Positions 1 through 8,279 of a stretch of 64,000 bases of DNA are shown here, piece after piece. The position numbers and the translations under genes were made by a program. Where the stretch lies: positions 1 to 64,000 of the forward strand of contig JBEHWI010000004.1 in the NCBI GenBank assembly GCA_040217815.1. Direction: 5' to 3'. Source of the stretch: UBA5314 sp040217815 (GTDB taxonomy: Bacteria; Bacillota; Syntrophomonadia; Syntrophomonadales; Syntrophomonadaceae). Within the stretch, counting starts at the first letter, position 1. The number at the start of each line of letters is the position of its first letter. The notes below the pieces were generated by a model. It had not been told where the DNA came from. It ran no database searches and saw only the letters and a program-made list of their open reading frames with translations.

Positions 1-494
1 GCGTAAAGCCCGCGCGAGGGGTCGCTCATGGCCGCTATTTCACAGTCCCGGGTAAAGGCGGTAACGGTGAAGCCTTCCGGCAGCCTCTGCACCGCATCCC
101 CATGGCTCATCCAGACCTGCATGTCCCGTTCCAAACCGTCAAACAGCAGATCCTCCCTGCTTACCTGCAGCTGGGCTCTTCCGTATTCGCGCACCGGTGC
201 GGATCCTACAGATCCGCCCATTTCGTCGGCCATCAGGTGCATACCGTAGCAAATCCCCAGGACCGGTATGCCCATTTTGAAAAGGCGTTCGTCGCAGCGC
301 GGTGAACCCTCGATGTGTACACTTTCCGGACCCCCGGTAAGGATTAAGGCCTGCGGGTTTAAAGCCTGCACCTCTTCATAGCTGATGTCAAAGGGAACCA
401 TTTCACTGTAAACAGACAATTCCCGAACCCGGCGGGCAATGAGTTGATTGTACTGCCCGCCAAAGTCCAGGACCAAAACCAGTTCTTTATGCAT
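1..494 (-). CDS. guaA: GMP synthase, N-terminal glutamine amidotransferase part (3' end outside window)
   Basis: The reading frame opens at an ATG at 494 and runs off the left edge, giving about 164 residues. The start MHKELVLVLDFGGQYNQLIA is the class I amidotransferase opening of GMP synthases. GGPESV at 55-59 and LGICYGM with the nucleophile Cys82 follow, and SHGD at about 130-133 is the usual oxyanion/substrate segment. The domain releases ammonia from glutamine, which the (missing) ATP-pyrophosphatase domain uses to aminate XMP to GMP. It lies 9 bases behind hpt with its own AGAGGTG site, so both purine genes are probably co-transcribed. A stand-alone amidotransferase cannot be excluded because the C-terminus is missing, but the N-terminal sequence is GuaA-like. 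Confidence 0.93.
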   Translation of the reverse strand, partial: MHKELVLVLDFGGQYNQLIARRVRELSVYSEMVPFDISYEEVQALNPQALILTGGPESVHIEGSPRCDERLFKMGIPVLGICYGMHLMADEMGGSVGSAPVREYGRAQLQVSREDLLFDGLERDMQVWMSHGDAVQRLPEGFTVTAFTRDCEIAAMSDPSRGLY

Positions 495-503
495 CTTACA
501 CCT

Positions 504-1043
504 CTACTTGTCGTCCATTGTAGGTTTTAGTACACACACCGCCGGATAGTTGCGGTATTGCTCGGCGTAGTCCAGGCCATAACCCACAACAAAGCGGTCG
601 GGAATGGTAAATCCCACATAATCGGCCTGGATGTCGGTCTTGCGTCGGGAAGGTTTATCCAACATGCAGCATACCTTTACACTGCGGGGGTTTCTGGTTT
701 TTAATATTTCAGTTATATATTTCAGGGTCAGCCCGGTATCAATAATATCTTCAACAATAAGTACGTCCTTATCTTGAATGGAATTTTCCAGGTCTTTTAT
801 TATACGCACTTCGCCGGAGGATGAAGTAGAAATACCATAGCTGGACACATCCATGAAGTCAATTTCCAAAGGGATCTGGATTTCCCTTATCAGATCGGCC
901 ATGAAGATGAAGGCGCCTTTCAAGATACCCACTACCAGAACTTCACGTCCCCGGTATTCCTCAGTTATTTTACTGCCCAATTCGGCCACCTTGTTTTTCA
1001 ATTCTTCGCGGTCAAACAATACTTCCATCTGCACAAGATTCAA
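504..1043 (-). CDS. hpt: Hypoxanthine (guanine) phosphoribosyltransferase
   Basis: Product of 179 aa, normal length for bacterial HPRT. It salvages hypoxanthine/guanine with PRPP to IMP/GMP in the cytosol. The PRPP-binding loop VLIVEDIIDTGLT sits at about 93-105, and the flexible-loop region (SSYGISTSSSGEV) and C-terminal DRFVVGYGLDYAEQYRN are typical. The start is a UUG at 1043 with GGGAGG 6-7 bases upstream; an in-frame ATG at 1028 would remove only five residues. In many Bacillota hpt sits between tilS and ftsH; here it pairs with guaA instead, giving a purine salvage/GMP unit. Confidence 0.96.
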   Translation of the reverse strand: MNLVQMEVLFDREELKNKVAELGSKITEEYRGREVLVVGILKGAFIFMADLIREIQIPLEIDFMDVSSYGISTSSSGEVRIIKDLENSIQDKDVLIVEDIIDTGLTLKYITEILKTRNPRSVKVCCMLDKPSRRKTDIQADYVGFTIPDRFVVGYGLDYAEQYRNYPAVCVLKPTMDDK

Positions 1044-1145
1044 CGTTATCCCTCCCTACAAAAGGAATTATATCATAAGTTAAAGAGGGTGTAATGATAC
1101 CCATTTATAGTATGGAAAAATGTGCCGCGAACTTTCAGTTTTCAC

Positions 1146-1177
1146 GCAAAAAGAGGCTGCCTGTTTTTAAGGCAGCC
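1146..1177 (-). terminator. Rho-independent terminator after the anchored LolA-like gene
   Basis: On the minus strand GGCTGCCT pairs with AGGCAGCC (1155-1162 and 1170-1177) around a 7-base loop and is followed by TCTTTTT. It lies just past the stop of the gene at 1196 and separates it from hpt. Confidence 0.75.
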
Positions 1178-1195
1178 CCTCCCAAGGACTGTTAA

Positions 1196-1912
1196 CTATG
1201 GTTTTTTAACCTCACTTACATCTGGTGCTTTTATATCTATATTTTCATCAAAGTTGCTTAATTTTACATCAATACTCAATACTATTCCCGGGTTCTTCTT
1301 ATTGGTCGCTGTCAAAGTAGACTTCATAATCAGATCGCTCTTATAATCGAGCCAGATCCGGTACTGGAAGTCCTTCCACATGGTGTCCAACAATTGGGCC
1401 TCTACGGAAGGATTACATGCAACCACCATACAATCTGCACCATCTAAATCCTCAAAGCCCTGTTTTTGCACGTTGTTAATTTCTTTAAACCGGAAATTTG
1501 ATAGGGGATTAAGCTCAGATATCAGCAGTTCTTCAGAATTACTGCTGCCGCTCTCAATAACCAGCCACTTCTTGCCAAAAGCATCGTAGTTATAGATGGT
1601 ACGGTTGATGTAGTAGATGTCTATATTTGTGTTGACCATCTCCCCCTTTATATGCGTATTAGCTTGATTTTTTTCGCCCTGTACCTGACTTATCACTTCC
1701 CTCCTTTCATCAACTGTAAATTCAGATTTCATCTCGTATTTATAGCTTTGAACCGCGGTCGTCTTGTTTATGGCTGCCTGGAGTTCGGCCAGGGGATCTA
1801 GTTTGGATTTATAGTAGGAATCTTTCATCTTTTGCCCTGATATTAAAACTACCCCGACGGCCGCCAATATAATCAAAGCAACAACTATCCAGCGTTTTTT
1901 AATCCCCCTCAC
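1196..1912 (-). CDS. Membrane-anchored LolA/RseB-fold-like protein of unknown function
   Basis: I chose the GTG at 1912 (238 aa) because the frame upstream (to 2059) has no protein-like character, while the GTG gives a short basic start (VRGIKKRW) followed by one hydrophobic helix (WIVVALIILAAVGVVLISG). The rest is extracytoplasmic with no lipobox Cys. Alternating short strands around residues 45-235, with KYEMKSEFTV, YYINRTIYNYDAFGKKWLVIES and YRIWLDYKSDLIMKSTLTA, resemble the half-barrel of LolA/RseB/LppX-type proteins (a threaded impression, not a search result). A role in lipid or sigma-factor sensing would be speculation. It has its own terminator and faces away from glnA. Confidence 0.6.
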   Translation of the reverse strand: MRGIKKRWIVVALIILAAVGVVLISGQKMKDSYYKSKLDPLAELQAAINKTTAVQSYKYEMKSEFTVDERREVISQVQGEKNQANTHIKGEMVNTNIDIYYINRTIYNYDAFGKKWLVIESGSSNSEELLISELNPLSNFRFKEINNVQKQGFEDLDGADCMVVACNPSVEAQLLDTMWKDFQYRIWLDYKSDLIMKSTLTATNKKNPGIVLSIDVKLSNFDENIDIKAPDVSEVKKP

Positions 1913-2064
1913 CCCTTGCCCGATGGTTTTTATCCGTAATCCAATACATCTTATTAAGGGGCGGGAGCATATATACCGGGACCGGTGTAGAATTTTATTC
2001 CAGCCCCGGCATACCTGCATAAAGCATACTGTATACCATGTACCATATACTTTACTCAATATAC

Positions 2065-2093
2065 TGTATCTGCTACAATTTATCCGTTATAAT
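2065..2093 (+). promoter_or_regulatory. Possible glnA promoter
   Basis: A perfect TATAAT at 2088-2093 lies 35 bases before the glnA start. The -35 position 17 bases upstream (TGTATC) is poor, so an activator may be needed. No GlnR-type palindrome was recognised. Confidence 0.35.
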
Positions 2094-2128
2094 CTCACAG
2101 TTGTATAAGACAAAGGAGGCTTATATAA

Positions 2129-3562
2129 GTGTTTAAGAGCTATGAAGAAGTAGTGGCGTTCTGTAAAGAGCAAGGCATCCAGATGATTGATTTTAAAATG
2201 ATCGATTTGATGGGCAGGTGGCGGCACCTGGGTATTCCGGTAGGCCGCTTCAAACCGGAGACTTTAAAGACCGGTATCGGTTTTGACGGCTCCAACTACG
2301 GTTTCGCTCCCGTTGAAAAGAGCGACATGGTTTTCATCCCCGACATCACTTCCGCTGTTTTTGACCCCTTCACCGATGTTCCGACCTTGAGTATGATAGG
2401 CGATGTCTTTGTAATCGCCCAGCCGGAGAACTTCCGTTTCGACCAGGATCCGCGCAGCATTGCGGTCAAGGCTGAAGAGTATATGAAGTCAACTGGTATT
2501 GCCGACGAGATGCGCATAGGTCCCGAGTACGAATTTCATGTGTTTGATGAGATAACATATGACTGCCAGCCTCACCGGGTGGGATTTACTATCGACGCCG
2601 AGCAGGCCATATGGAACAGCGGCAATACCGAAACTCAAAACCTGGGCTACAAGATTCCGCTCAAAGGCGGGTATCACATAGCTTCTCCCCAGGACATCCT
2701 CTATGATCTGCGCTCCCGCATGTGCATCCTGCTGGAGGAGAACAACATCCCGGTCAAGTATCATCATCACGAAGTGGGCGGCCCGGGCCAGGTGGAAATT
2801 GAAGTTGAGTTTGGACCCATGCGGGAAATGGCTGACAAGACCATGCTGGCCAAGTACCTCATAAAGAACCTGGCTTTTGAAGAAGGCAAAACGGTTACCT
2901 TTATGCCTAAGCCGCTGTTTGGAGAAGCCGGCAACGGGCTGCATGTCCACATGCACTTGTTCAAAGGCGGGGAGCCCCTGTTCTATGATGAAGCTGGCTA
3001 TTCCGGCTTGAGTAAGACCGCCCTTTATTTCATCGGCGGCCTTTTAAAACACGCTCCAGCTGTCCTGGCCTTTACCAATCCCAGCACTAATTCCTACAAG
3101 CGCCTGGTGCCCGGCTATGAAGCCCCGGTCAGCCTGTGCTTTGCCACCGCCAACCGCAGTGCGGTCATCCGGGTCCCGGCCTATGCCAAGAGCCCTTATC
3201 AGAAGCGTTTTGAATTCCGCTCCTCAGACGCCACCTGTAACCCCTACCTGGGTTTCTCCGCCATTTTGATGGCCGGGCTAGACGGAATCAAGAACCAGAT
3301 TGACCCCATGGCCGAAGGCTTTGGCCCCTATGATGTCAATCTGTACACCCTTTCTAAAGAAGAACAGGCCAAGATCAAGGGCCTACCCAAGTCTCTTGAT
3401 GAAGCCCTGGATGCCCTGGAAAAGGATCATGAATTCCTGCTGGCCGGCGGAGTATTTCCCAAACGCCTGATTGAAATCTGGATCGAAGCCAAGCGCAAAG
3501 AGGCCCGGCGCGTAAACGACATTCCCCATCCCCTGGAGTTCGAATTATACTACGACCTGTAA
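2129..3562 (+). CDS. glnA: Glutamine synthetase type I
   Basis: Product of 477 aa, a little longer than the roughly 445-aa Bacillus-type GSI. It makes glutamine from glutamate, ammonia and ATP as a cytosolic dodecamer. Visible family blocks are FDGSNYGF near residue 52, GPEYEFHVFD near 131, the metal and ATP segment GEAGNGLHVHMHL near 266-276, and the glutamate-binding NPSTNSYKRLVPGYEAPV near 314. No adenylylation Tyr motif of the GSI-beta type is evident, so feedback rather than adenylylation control is likely. Start is GTG at 2129 with AAAGGAGG at 2112-2118. It is monocistronic, flanked by a bidirectional terminator; no glnR or PII gene is adjacent. Confidence 0.95.
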   Translation: MFKSYEEVVAFCKEQGIQMIDFKMIDLMGRWRHLGIPVGRFKPETLKTGIGFDGSNYGFAPVEKSDMVFIPDITSAVFDPFTDVPTLSMIGDVFVIAQPENFRFDQDPRSIAVKAEEYMKSTGIADEMRIGPEYEFHVFDEITYDCQPHRVGFTIDAEQAIWNSGNTETQNLGYKIPLKGGYHIASPQDILYDLRSRMCILLEENNIPVKYHHHEVGGPGQVEIEVEFGPMREMADKTMLAKYLIKNLAFEEGKTVTFMPKPLFGEAGNGLHVHMHLFKGGEPLFYDEAGYSGLSKTALYFIGGLLKHAPAVLAFTNPSTNSYKRLVPGYEAPVSLCFATANRSAVIRVPAYAKSPYQKRFEFRSSDATCNPYLGFSAILMAGLDGIKNQIDPMAEGFGPYDVNLYTLSKEEQAKIKGLPKSLDEALDALEKDHEFLLAGGVFPKRLIEIWIEAKRKEARRVNDIPHPLEFELYYDL

Positions 3563-3584
3563 AATAAGGACTTATACGTAAATA

Positions 3585-3621
3585 AAAGGCTGCGAGATTA
3601 GTATTCTCGCAGCCTTTGTTT
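3585..3621. terminator. Bidirectional terminator between glnA and accA
   Basis: A perfect 13-bp stem, AAAGGCTGCGAGA (3585-3597) with its complement at 3605-3617, and a 7-base loop. T-rich tracts on both outer sides let it serve both convergent transcription units, glnA (+) and the fab/acc operon (-). Confidence 0.85.
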
Positions 3622-3650
3622 AATTGTACCATAAACTGGTTATCAACTTG

Positions 3651-4610
3651 TTAAGGTTGAATGATACTTCCTATACGACGGTACTTTATAAATCGTTCTT
3701 GCACCAAAATATCAGGTTCTTTATCATTTAAATCCCGCAGGTGTTTGAGGATGCTTTCCTCCACCAGGCGGGCGGTGTTTTCGAAGTCCTGGTTGGCTCC
3801 TCCCACCGGCTCCTCGATGATCTCATCGATAAGCTCCAGCTCTAAAAGATCAGCGGCGGTGAGCTTGGAGGCTTCCGCCATGTCTTCCACCCGGGCCGCG
3901 TCCTTGAAGAGTATTGATGAGCAGGTTTCGGGCGATGCTACTGAGAACACCGAATTGGATAGCATCACAATACGGTCTCCAACCGCCAGGGCTAGAGCGC
4001 CGCCGCTGCCGCCTTCGCCGCTTACTATTGATATTACCGGCACTTTTACACTGACCATAGCCATCAAGGTTTCAGCAATAGCCGAAGCCTGACCGCGTTC
4101 TTCCGCCCCGATGCCGGGGAAAGCTCCAGATGTATCGACAAAGCTCAAGACTGGACGTCTGAATTTTTCAGCCTGCTTGAGAAGGCGCATAACCTTGCGA
4201 AATCCTTCCGGATGCGGCATGCCGAAGTTGTATTGCAGCTTCTGGTTGGTGGTTTTGCCCTTGCGATGGCCTACAATAGTCAGGGGCATTCCATGGAACA
4301 TGCCCAACCCGGCTATTATGGCCTGATCGTCGCCAAAAAGGCGATCACCGTGCAATTCTATCCATTCGCTGCATAGAAATCCTATATAGTCTTCAGCACC
4401 TGGACGATCCAGGCTCCTGCTCAAAAGGACCCGCTCCCAGGGGCTCAAATTCTTGTATTTCGACTCGCGAATCCGAGCCATCTTGTTTTCCAAGAGAGCT
4501 ATCTCTTCGCTCAAATCAATGTTGTGAATACGGGATTCTTCCATCAGATCTTCAACTTTTTGTTTCATGATCTGGTACTGGTTTTCAAAATCGAACTGCC
4601 GTTTAGTCAT
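3651..4610 (-). CDS. accA: Acetyl-CoA carboxylase carboxyltransferase subunit alpha
   Basis: With the ATG at 4610 the product is 319 aa. It is preferred over the ATG at 4622 because GGAGG lies 5 bases before it and it overlaps the accD stop by 8 bases (ATGACTAA), a classic coupling. It pairs with AccD to transfer the carboxyl from biotin to acetyl-CoA, giving malonyl-CoA. The crotonase-fold signature is present: GRDKGK-type HRKGKTTNQKLQYNFGMPHP, LSFVDTSGAFPGIGAEERGQ (split here) and the oxyanion glycines VSGEGGSGGALAL. It ends the operon; accB and accC are not in this window and must be elsewhere. Confidence 0.95.
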   Translation of the reverse strand: MTKRQFDFENQYQIMKQKVEDLMEESRIHNIDLSEEIALLENKMARIRESKYKNLSPWERVLLSRSLDRPGAEDYIGFLCSEWIELHGDRLFGDDQAIIAGLGMFHGMPLTIVGHRKGKTTNQKLQYNFGMPHPEGFRKVMRLLKQAEKFRRPVLSFVDTSGAFPGIGAEERGQASAIAETLMAMVSVKVPVISIVSGEGGSGGALALAVGDRIVMLSNSVFSVASPETCSSILFKDAARVEDMAEASKLTAADLLELELIDEIIEEPVGGANQDFENTARLVEESILKHLRDLNDKEPDILVQERFIKYRRIGSIIQP

Positions 4611-5463
4611 TGCGGCCTCCATGCATTCTCAGTAACTGGGCCAGGTTTTCTTTTAACCTGGCTCTATCGACTACCAGATCCAGCATGCCGTGCTGGAGAA
4701 GAAACTCGGCCTTTTGAAAATTGTCCGGCAGCTTGTGTTTTATGGTCTGTTCGATGACCCGGGGACCGGTAAACCCGATAAGTGCCCGGGGTTCGGCCAC
4801 TACGATGTCGGCCAGGGAGGCAAAACTGGCCAGGACTCCTCCAGTCGTCGGATTGGTCAGAACGCTGACATACAGTACTCCGGCCTGGTGCAAGCGTTCT
4901 ATGGCAGCACTGGTTTTGGCCATCTGCATCAGTGAAACCATGCCTTCCTGCATGCGGGCTCCTCCTGAAGCCACCACCATGATCAGGGGCCACTTCAATT
5001 CTATCGCTCTCTCCGCGGCCAGACAGATCTTTTCCCCCACTATCGCTCCCATACTGGACATCATAAAGCGGGAATCCATCACGCCCAGAACCACCTGATA
5101 TCCTTCAATATAGGCGGTGCCGGTAACTATAGCCTCGGGAAGTCCTGATTCGCGCTGGGCGCGCTCCAGCTTTTCATCATAATCCGGAAAATGCAACCGG
5201 TTGTATGATGACAGGTCCCCGTTGAATTCCCGAAAGGTCTCTTCATCGGCCAGCAGGCTGATCCGCTCCCAGGCTCCCAGGGACAGATGATGCTGGCACT
5301 TGGGACAGACCCGGAAATTCTGAATCAGATCCTGCTCCGCCAGCGGTGCCTTGCAGGAGGGACACATTTTGGGGCTTCCAGATTCGCGCCCCTTCTCATA
5401 ATCCCCGCGGACAAAGTTGCTGACTTCATGATATTTGGTTTTACCTATATTGTTGCCAAACAT
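4603..5463 (-). CDS. accD: Acetyl-CoA carboxylase carboxyltransferase subunit beta
   Basis: Product of 286 aa. The N-terminus has the AccD zinc ribbon with Cys34, Cys37, Cys53 and Cys56 (CPSCKAPL...CPKCQHH), followed by the carboxyltransferase fold with VMDSRFMMSSMGAIVGEK, VVASGGARMQEGM and SVLTNPTTGGVLASFA. AccD binds AccA and receives carboxybiotin. It starts 4 bases after the fabZ stop with AGGTGA in front and overlaps accA by 8 bases, so the beta and alpha subunits are translationally coupled and made in equal amounts. Confidence 0.96.
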   Translation of the reverse strand: MFGNNIGKTKYHEVSNFVRGDYEKGRESGSPKMCPSCKAPLAEQDLIQNFRVCPKCQHHLSLGAWERISLLADEETFREFNGDLSSYNRLHFPDYDEKLERAQRESGLPEAIVTGTAYIEGYQVVLGVMDSRFMMSSMGAIVGEKICLAAERAIELKWPLIMVVASGGARMQEGMVSLMQMAKTSAAIERLHQAGVLYVSVLTNPTTGGVLASFASLADIVVAEPRALIGFTGPRVIEQTIKHKLPDNFQKAEFLLQHGMLDLVVDRARLKENLAQLLRMHGGRND

Positions 5464-5467
5464 TTTT

Positions 5468-5899
5468 TCACCTGTTTACTGGTCCAATGCCAAACAGGAA
5501 TTCACCGGCACAGACCAGTTCGCCTTCCACGGTAATCTTACCGCGTCCCTTCCCGATGCTGCCCATAATCCTCACCAGTTCGGTACTTATGGTCAGCACA
5601 TCGCCCGGAAAGGCCTGCCTTTTGAAACGCACCTGGTCCACTCCGGCCAGGTAGGCCAGACGGTCCCGGTATTTATCCATACACAAAAGGGCGCAGGCTC
5701 CCACCTGGGCCATAGCCTCCAACTGAAGCACCCCCGGCATCACCGGCTGCCCCGGAAAATGCCCCTGAAAATAGGGTTCATTAACGGAAACGTTTTTTAA
5801 TCCTACTGCTCTTTCGCCAGGGACCATCTCAATTATCCTGTCCACCATTAGGAATGGATAGCGGTGGGGGAGGATCTTCATGATCTCCTCAATATTCAT
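5468..5899 (-). CDS. fabZ: 3-hydroxyacyl-ACP dehydratase FabZ
   Basis: 143 aa, usual for FabZ. It removes water from 3-hydroxyacyl-ACP to give trans-2-enoyl-ACP. The single hot-dog fold shows LPHRYPFLMVDR (His12), the catalytic helix entry GHFPGQPVMPGVLQLEAMAQ with its His and Glu, and QVRFKR. AAGGAGAT precedes the ATG at 5899. It lies between fabF and accD in the operon, directly before the FabF/FabK steps that use its product. No fabA is present, so unsaturated fatty acid formation is not explained by this cluster. Confidence 0.96.
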   Translation of the reverse strand: MNIEEIMKILPHRYPFLMVDRIIEMVPGERAVGLKNVSVNEPYFQGHFPGQPVMPGVLQLEAMAQVGACALLCMDKYRDRLAYLAGVDQVRFKRQAFPGDVLTISTELVRIMGSIGKGRGKITVEGELVCAGEFLFGIGPVNR

Positions 5900-5913
5900 C
5901 TTTAGAATCTCCT

Positions 5914-7155
5914 TCAGGAATACCTGCGTACCGCCAGAACCGCGTTATGGCCGCCAAATCCCAGTGAATCAGACATGGCCACATTGACCACCTTTTCCCG
6001 GGGCTGGCCTGGAACATAATCTAGATCACATTCCGGGTCGGGCGTTTCCAGGTTGGTGGTGGCGGGCACCAGGTTGTTTTTCATAGCTAAAACTGTGGCA
6101 ATCAACTCGACGGCCCCTCCCGCTCCCAGCATGTGACCGGTTAGCGGCTTGATCGAGTTTATAACCAGGGAGCGGCTGTGCTCCCCAAAAATATGCTTAA
6201 ACACAGCTGTTTCTATGGCGTCATTTAGCTGAGTGCCGGTGCCGTGGGCGTTGATATAGTCCACTTCCTCCGGTTTCAGGCCGGCGTCGGCCAAAGCCAT
6301 GGCAAAGGCCAGAATAGCTCCCCGGCCTTCCGGATCCGGTTGAACCATATGATTGGCATCGCCGCTGGTACCGTAGCCGATTATCTCGGCATATATCCGT
6401 GCGCCCCTTTGCAGGGCATGCTCCAGCTCTTCTATGATAATGATCCCTGAACCTTCACCCATGACAAAGCCTCCCCGGTTCAAATCCCAGGGTTTGCAAG
6501 CCTTCTTGGGATCATCGTTCAATGTCGACATGGCTTTCATGGAGCAAAATCCGCTGATCCCCACTGGAGTAATGGAAGCCTCCGTACCTCCGCAAATCAT
6601 GGCGTCAGCTTTGCCCATGCGGACCAGTTGGAAAGCCTCGCCTATAGAGTTGGTGCCTGAAGCACATGCGGTCACGGTGCAGCCATTGGGCCCCTTGGCC
6701 CCGGTCATAATGGCCACCTGCCCTGCCGCCATATTGGGAATCATCATGGGAATCAAAAAAGGGCTGACCCCCCCGGGGCCCTTGTTTAAGAGCACCGAGT
6801 GCTGCTTTTCGAGGGTTTCCAGCCCTCCGATGCCAGATCCTATCCAAACCCCAATCCGGCCTTCGTCCATTGCTTCAATAGGTAGTCCCGAATCCTCTAC
6901 TGCCATGCGAGTGGCAGCACAGGCATACTGAACGAATAAGTCCATACGCCGCGCATCCTTGCGAGGGATGTAGTCTTCTATGACCAGTTCCCTTACCTGC
7001 GCCGCAATTTTGGTTGGATACTGGGAAGTGTCAAAGCGATCGATGGCGCCAACGCCACTTTTCCCGGCTACCAGGTTGGCCCAGAAACTTTCCGGGGCAT
7101 GCCCGATAGGGGTGACAACCCCCAGCCCGGTAATTACCACCCTGCGATTTGGCAC
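5914..7155 (-). CDS. fabF: 3-oxoacyl-ACP synthase II (KAS II)
   Basis: 413 aa. The condensing enzyme extends acyl-ACP with malonyl-ACP. The thiolase-fold triad is visible: Cys164 in TVTACASGTNS, His in DYINAHGTGTQLND, His in LTGHMLGAGGAVE, plus the C-terminal SLGFGGHNAVLAV. The start is a GTG at 7155 with GAGGTGAT just upstream; an ATG two bases upstream is out of frame. It follows acpP by 15 bases. It is the only elongating KAS in the operon, with FabH for initiation. Confidence 0.96.
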   Translation of the reverse strand: MPNRRVVITGLGVVTPIGHAPESFWANLVAGKSGVGAIDRFDTSQYPTKIAAQVRELVIEDYIPRKDARRMDLFVQYACAATRMAVEDSGLPIEAMDEGRIGVWIGSGIGGLETLEKQHSVLLNKGPGGVSPFLIPMMIPNMAAGQVAIMTGAKGPNGCTVTACASGTNSIGEAFQLVRMGKADAMICGGTEASITPVGISGFCSMKAMSTLNDDPKKACKPWDLNRGGFVMGEGSGIIIIEELEHALQRGARIYAEIIGYGTSGDANHMVQPDPEGRGAILAFAMALADAGLKPEEVDYINAHGTGTQLNDAIETAVFKHIFGEHSRSLVINSIKPLTGHMLGAGGAVELIATVLAMKNNLVPATTNLETPDPECDLDYVPGQPREKVVNVAMSDSLGFGGHNAVLAVRRYS

Positions 7156-7170
7156 ATTATCACCTCAAAA

Positions 7171-7413
7171 TTATGCTTTTTCCTTTAACTTTGCTTCGAT
7201 GTATTCCACTGCGTCTTTGACGGTCTTCATTTCTTCAGCTGCTTCTTCAGGGATGGTGATCTCAAATTTTTCTTCCAGCAGCATGAGCATTTCCACTACA
7301 TCCAGAGAGTCAGCCTCCAGATCCTCTGCGAAACTGGACTCCATCTTGATATTCTCTTCCGGAATATCCTTTATCTCCACAATTACCTGTCTGACAACCT
7401 CAAAAACGTCCAT
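7171..7413 (-). CDS. acpP: Acyl carrier protein
   Basis: 80 aa, strongly acidic, four-helix ACP. Ser36 in EADSLDVVEMLM is the 4'-phosphopantetheine site, loaded by the AcpS encoded at 37.8 kb. GAGGAGG stands 11 bases before the ATG. It carries the growing acyl chain between all enzymes encoded around it. The 92-base gap to fabG upstream is the largest inside the operon and could hold an extra promoter or a processing site, which would fit the need for more ACP than enzymes. Confidence 0.96.
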   Translation of the reverse strand: MDVFEVVRQVIVEIKDIPEENIKMESSFAEDLEADSLDVVEMLMLLEEKFEITIPEEAAEEMKTVKDAVEYIEAKLKEKA

Positions 7414-7505
7414 TCTTCAATAAACCTCCTCTTTTTTAATTAGATCCAACTATATATCAATCTGTAATAACCTGCAAACCATATATAAACCAGTTCTGCG
7501 CTTGC

Positions 7506-8279
7506 TTAGATAGAAGCCATGCCTCCGTCCACCTGAATAACCTGACCGGTGATATAGGAAGCACGTTCAGATACCAGGAAGCTCACTGCCCCGGCCACAT
7601 CCTCCACCGTGCCCATCCGCCGGAGTGACACCCCTTCCAGGATGCGGGCGGTGCGCTCCGCGTTAAGCTGGGCGGTCATGTCACTCTGTATGTAGCCAGG
7701 AGCCACCACGTTGCAGGTAATCCCGCGGCTGCCGTACTCTTTGGCCACAGTGCGGCTGAAGCCCAGCAAGCCCGACTTGGACGCGGCATAATGGGCCTGC
7801 CCTACGTTTCCTCCCAGTCCCACCACTGATGATATGTTTACGATCCTACCCTGGCGCTTTTTCACCATGTGTTTTAAAGCGGCCCGGGTGCAGTAAAAGG
7901 CCGAGTTGAGATTGGTGCGGATCAATTTGTCCCACTCTTCGTTGCTTATGCGCACCAGCAGCTGGTCTTTTATGATCCCCGCGTTGTTGACCAGCACATC
8001 CAGTCTCCCCCAGGCCTGCGCAGCCTGATCCACCAGGCGGGCGGCGGCATCCGGATCGGCTACGTCAGCCCCCACCACCATGGCCTGGCCACCCATCTGT
8101 TCTATTTCCCGCAATACCTGAATAGCCTGGGCTTCATTTTCTTCGATCAGTTCTTTTGCCTCCAGGGGACTGTCGTAATAGTTCAAGACTATCCGGAAGC
8201 CATCGCCGGCCAGCATCAAAGCTATGGCCTTGCCGATTCCCCGGGAACTGCCTGTAACCAAAGCGACCTGTTCGCCCAT
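7506..8279 (-). CDS. fabG: 3-oxoacyl-ACP reductase
   Basis: 257 aa short-chain dehydrogenase that reduces 3-oxoacyl-ACP with NADPH. The Rossmann glycine motif TGSSRGIGKAIA is near 9-20, NNAG near 97, the Ser of NISSVVGLGG and the YAASKSG Tyr/Lys pair near 163-169. It starts immediately after the fabD stop (TAAATG), so it is coupled to it. An insertion around LEAKELIEENEAQAIQVLREIEQM makes the region after the second strand slightly longer than in E. coli FabG (244 aa). Confidence 0.95.
   Translation of the reverse strand: MGEQVALVTGSSRGIGKAIALMLAGDGFRIVLNYYDSPLEAKELIEENEAQAIQVLREIEQMGGQAMVVGADVADPDAAARLVDQAAQAWGRLDVLVNNAGIIKDQLLVRISNEEWDKLIRTNLNSAFYCTRAALKHMVKKRQGRIVNISSVVGLGGNVGQAHYAASKSGLLGFSRTVAKEYGSRGITCNVVAPGYIQSDMTAQLNAERTARILEGVSLRRMGTVEDVAGAVSFLVSERASYITGQVIQVDGGMASI

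Noticed and set aside
28..305. Plus-strand open frames over guaA
   Set aside because: They are shadows of the guaA frame on the minus strand, which has clear GuaA motifs.
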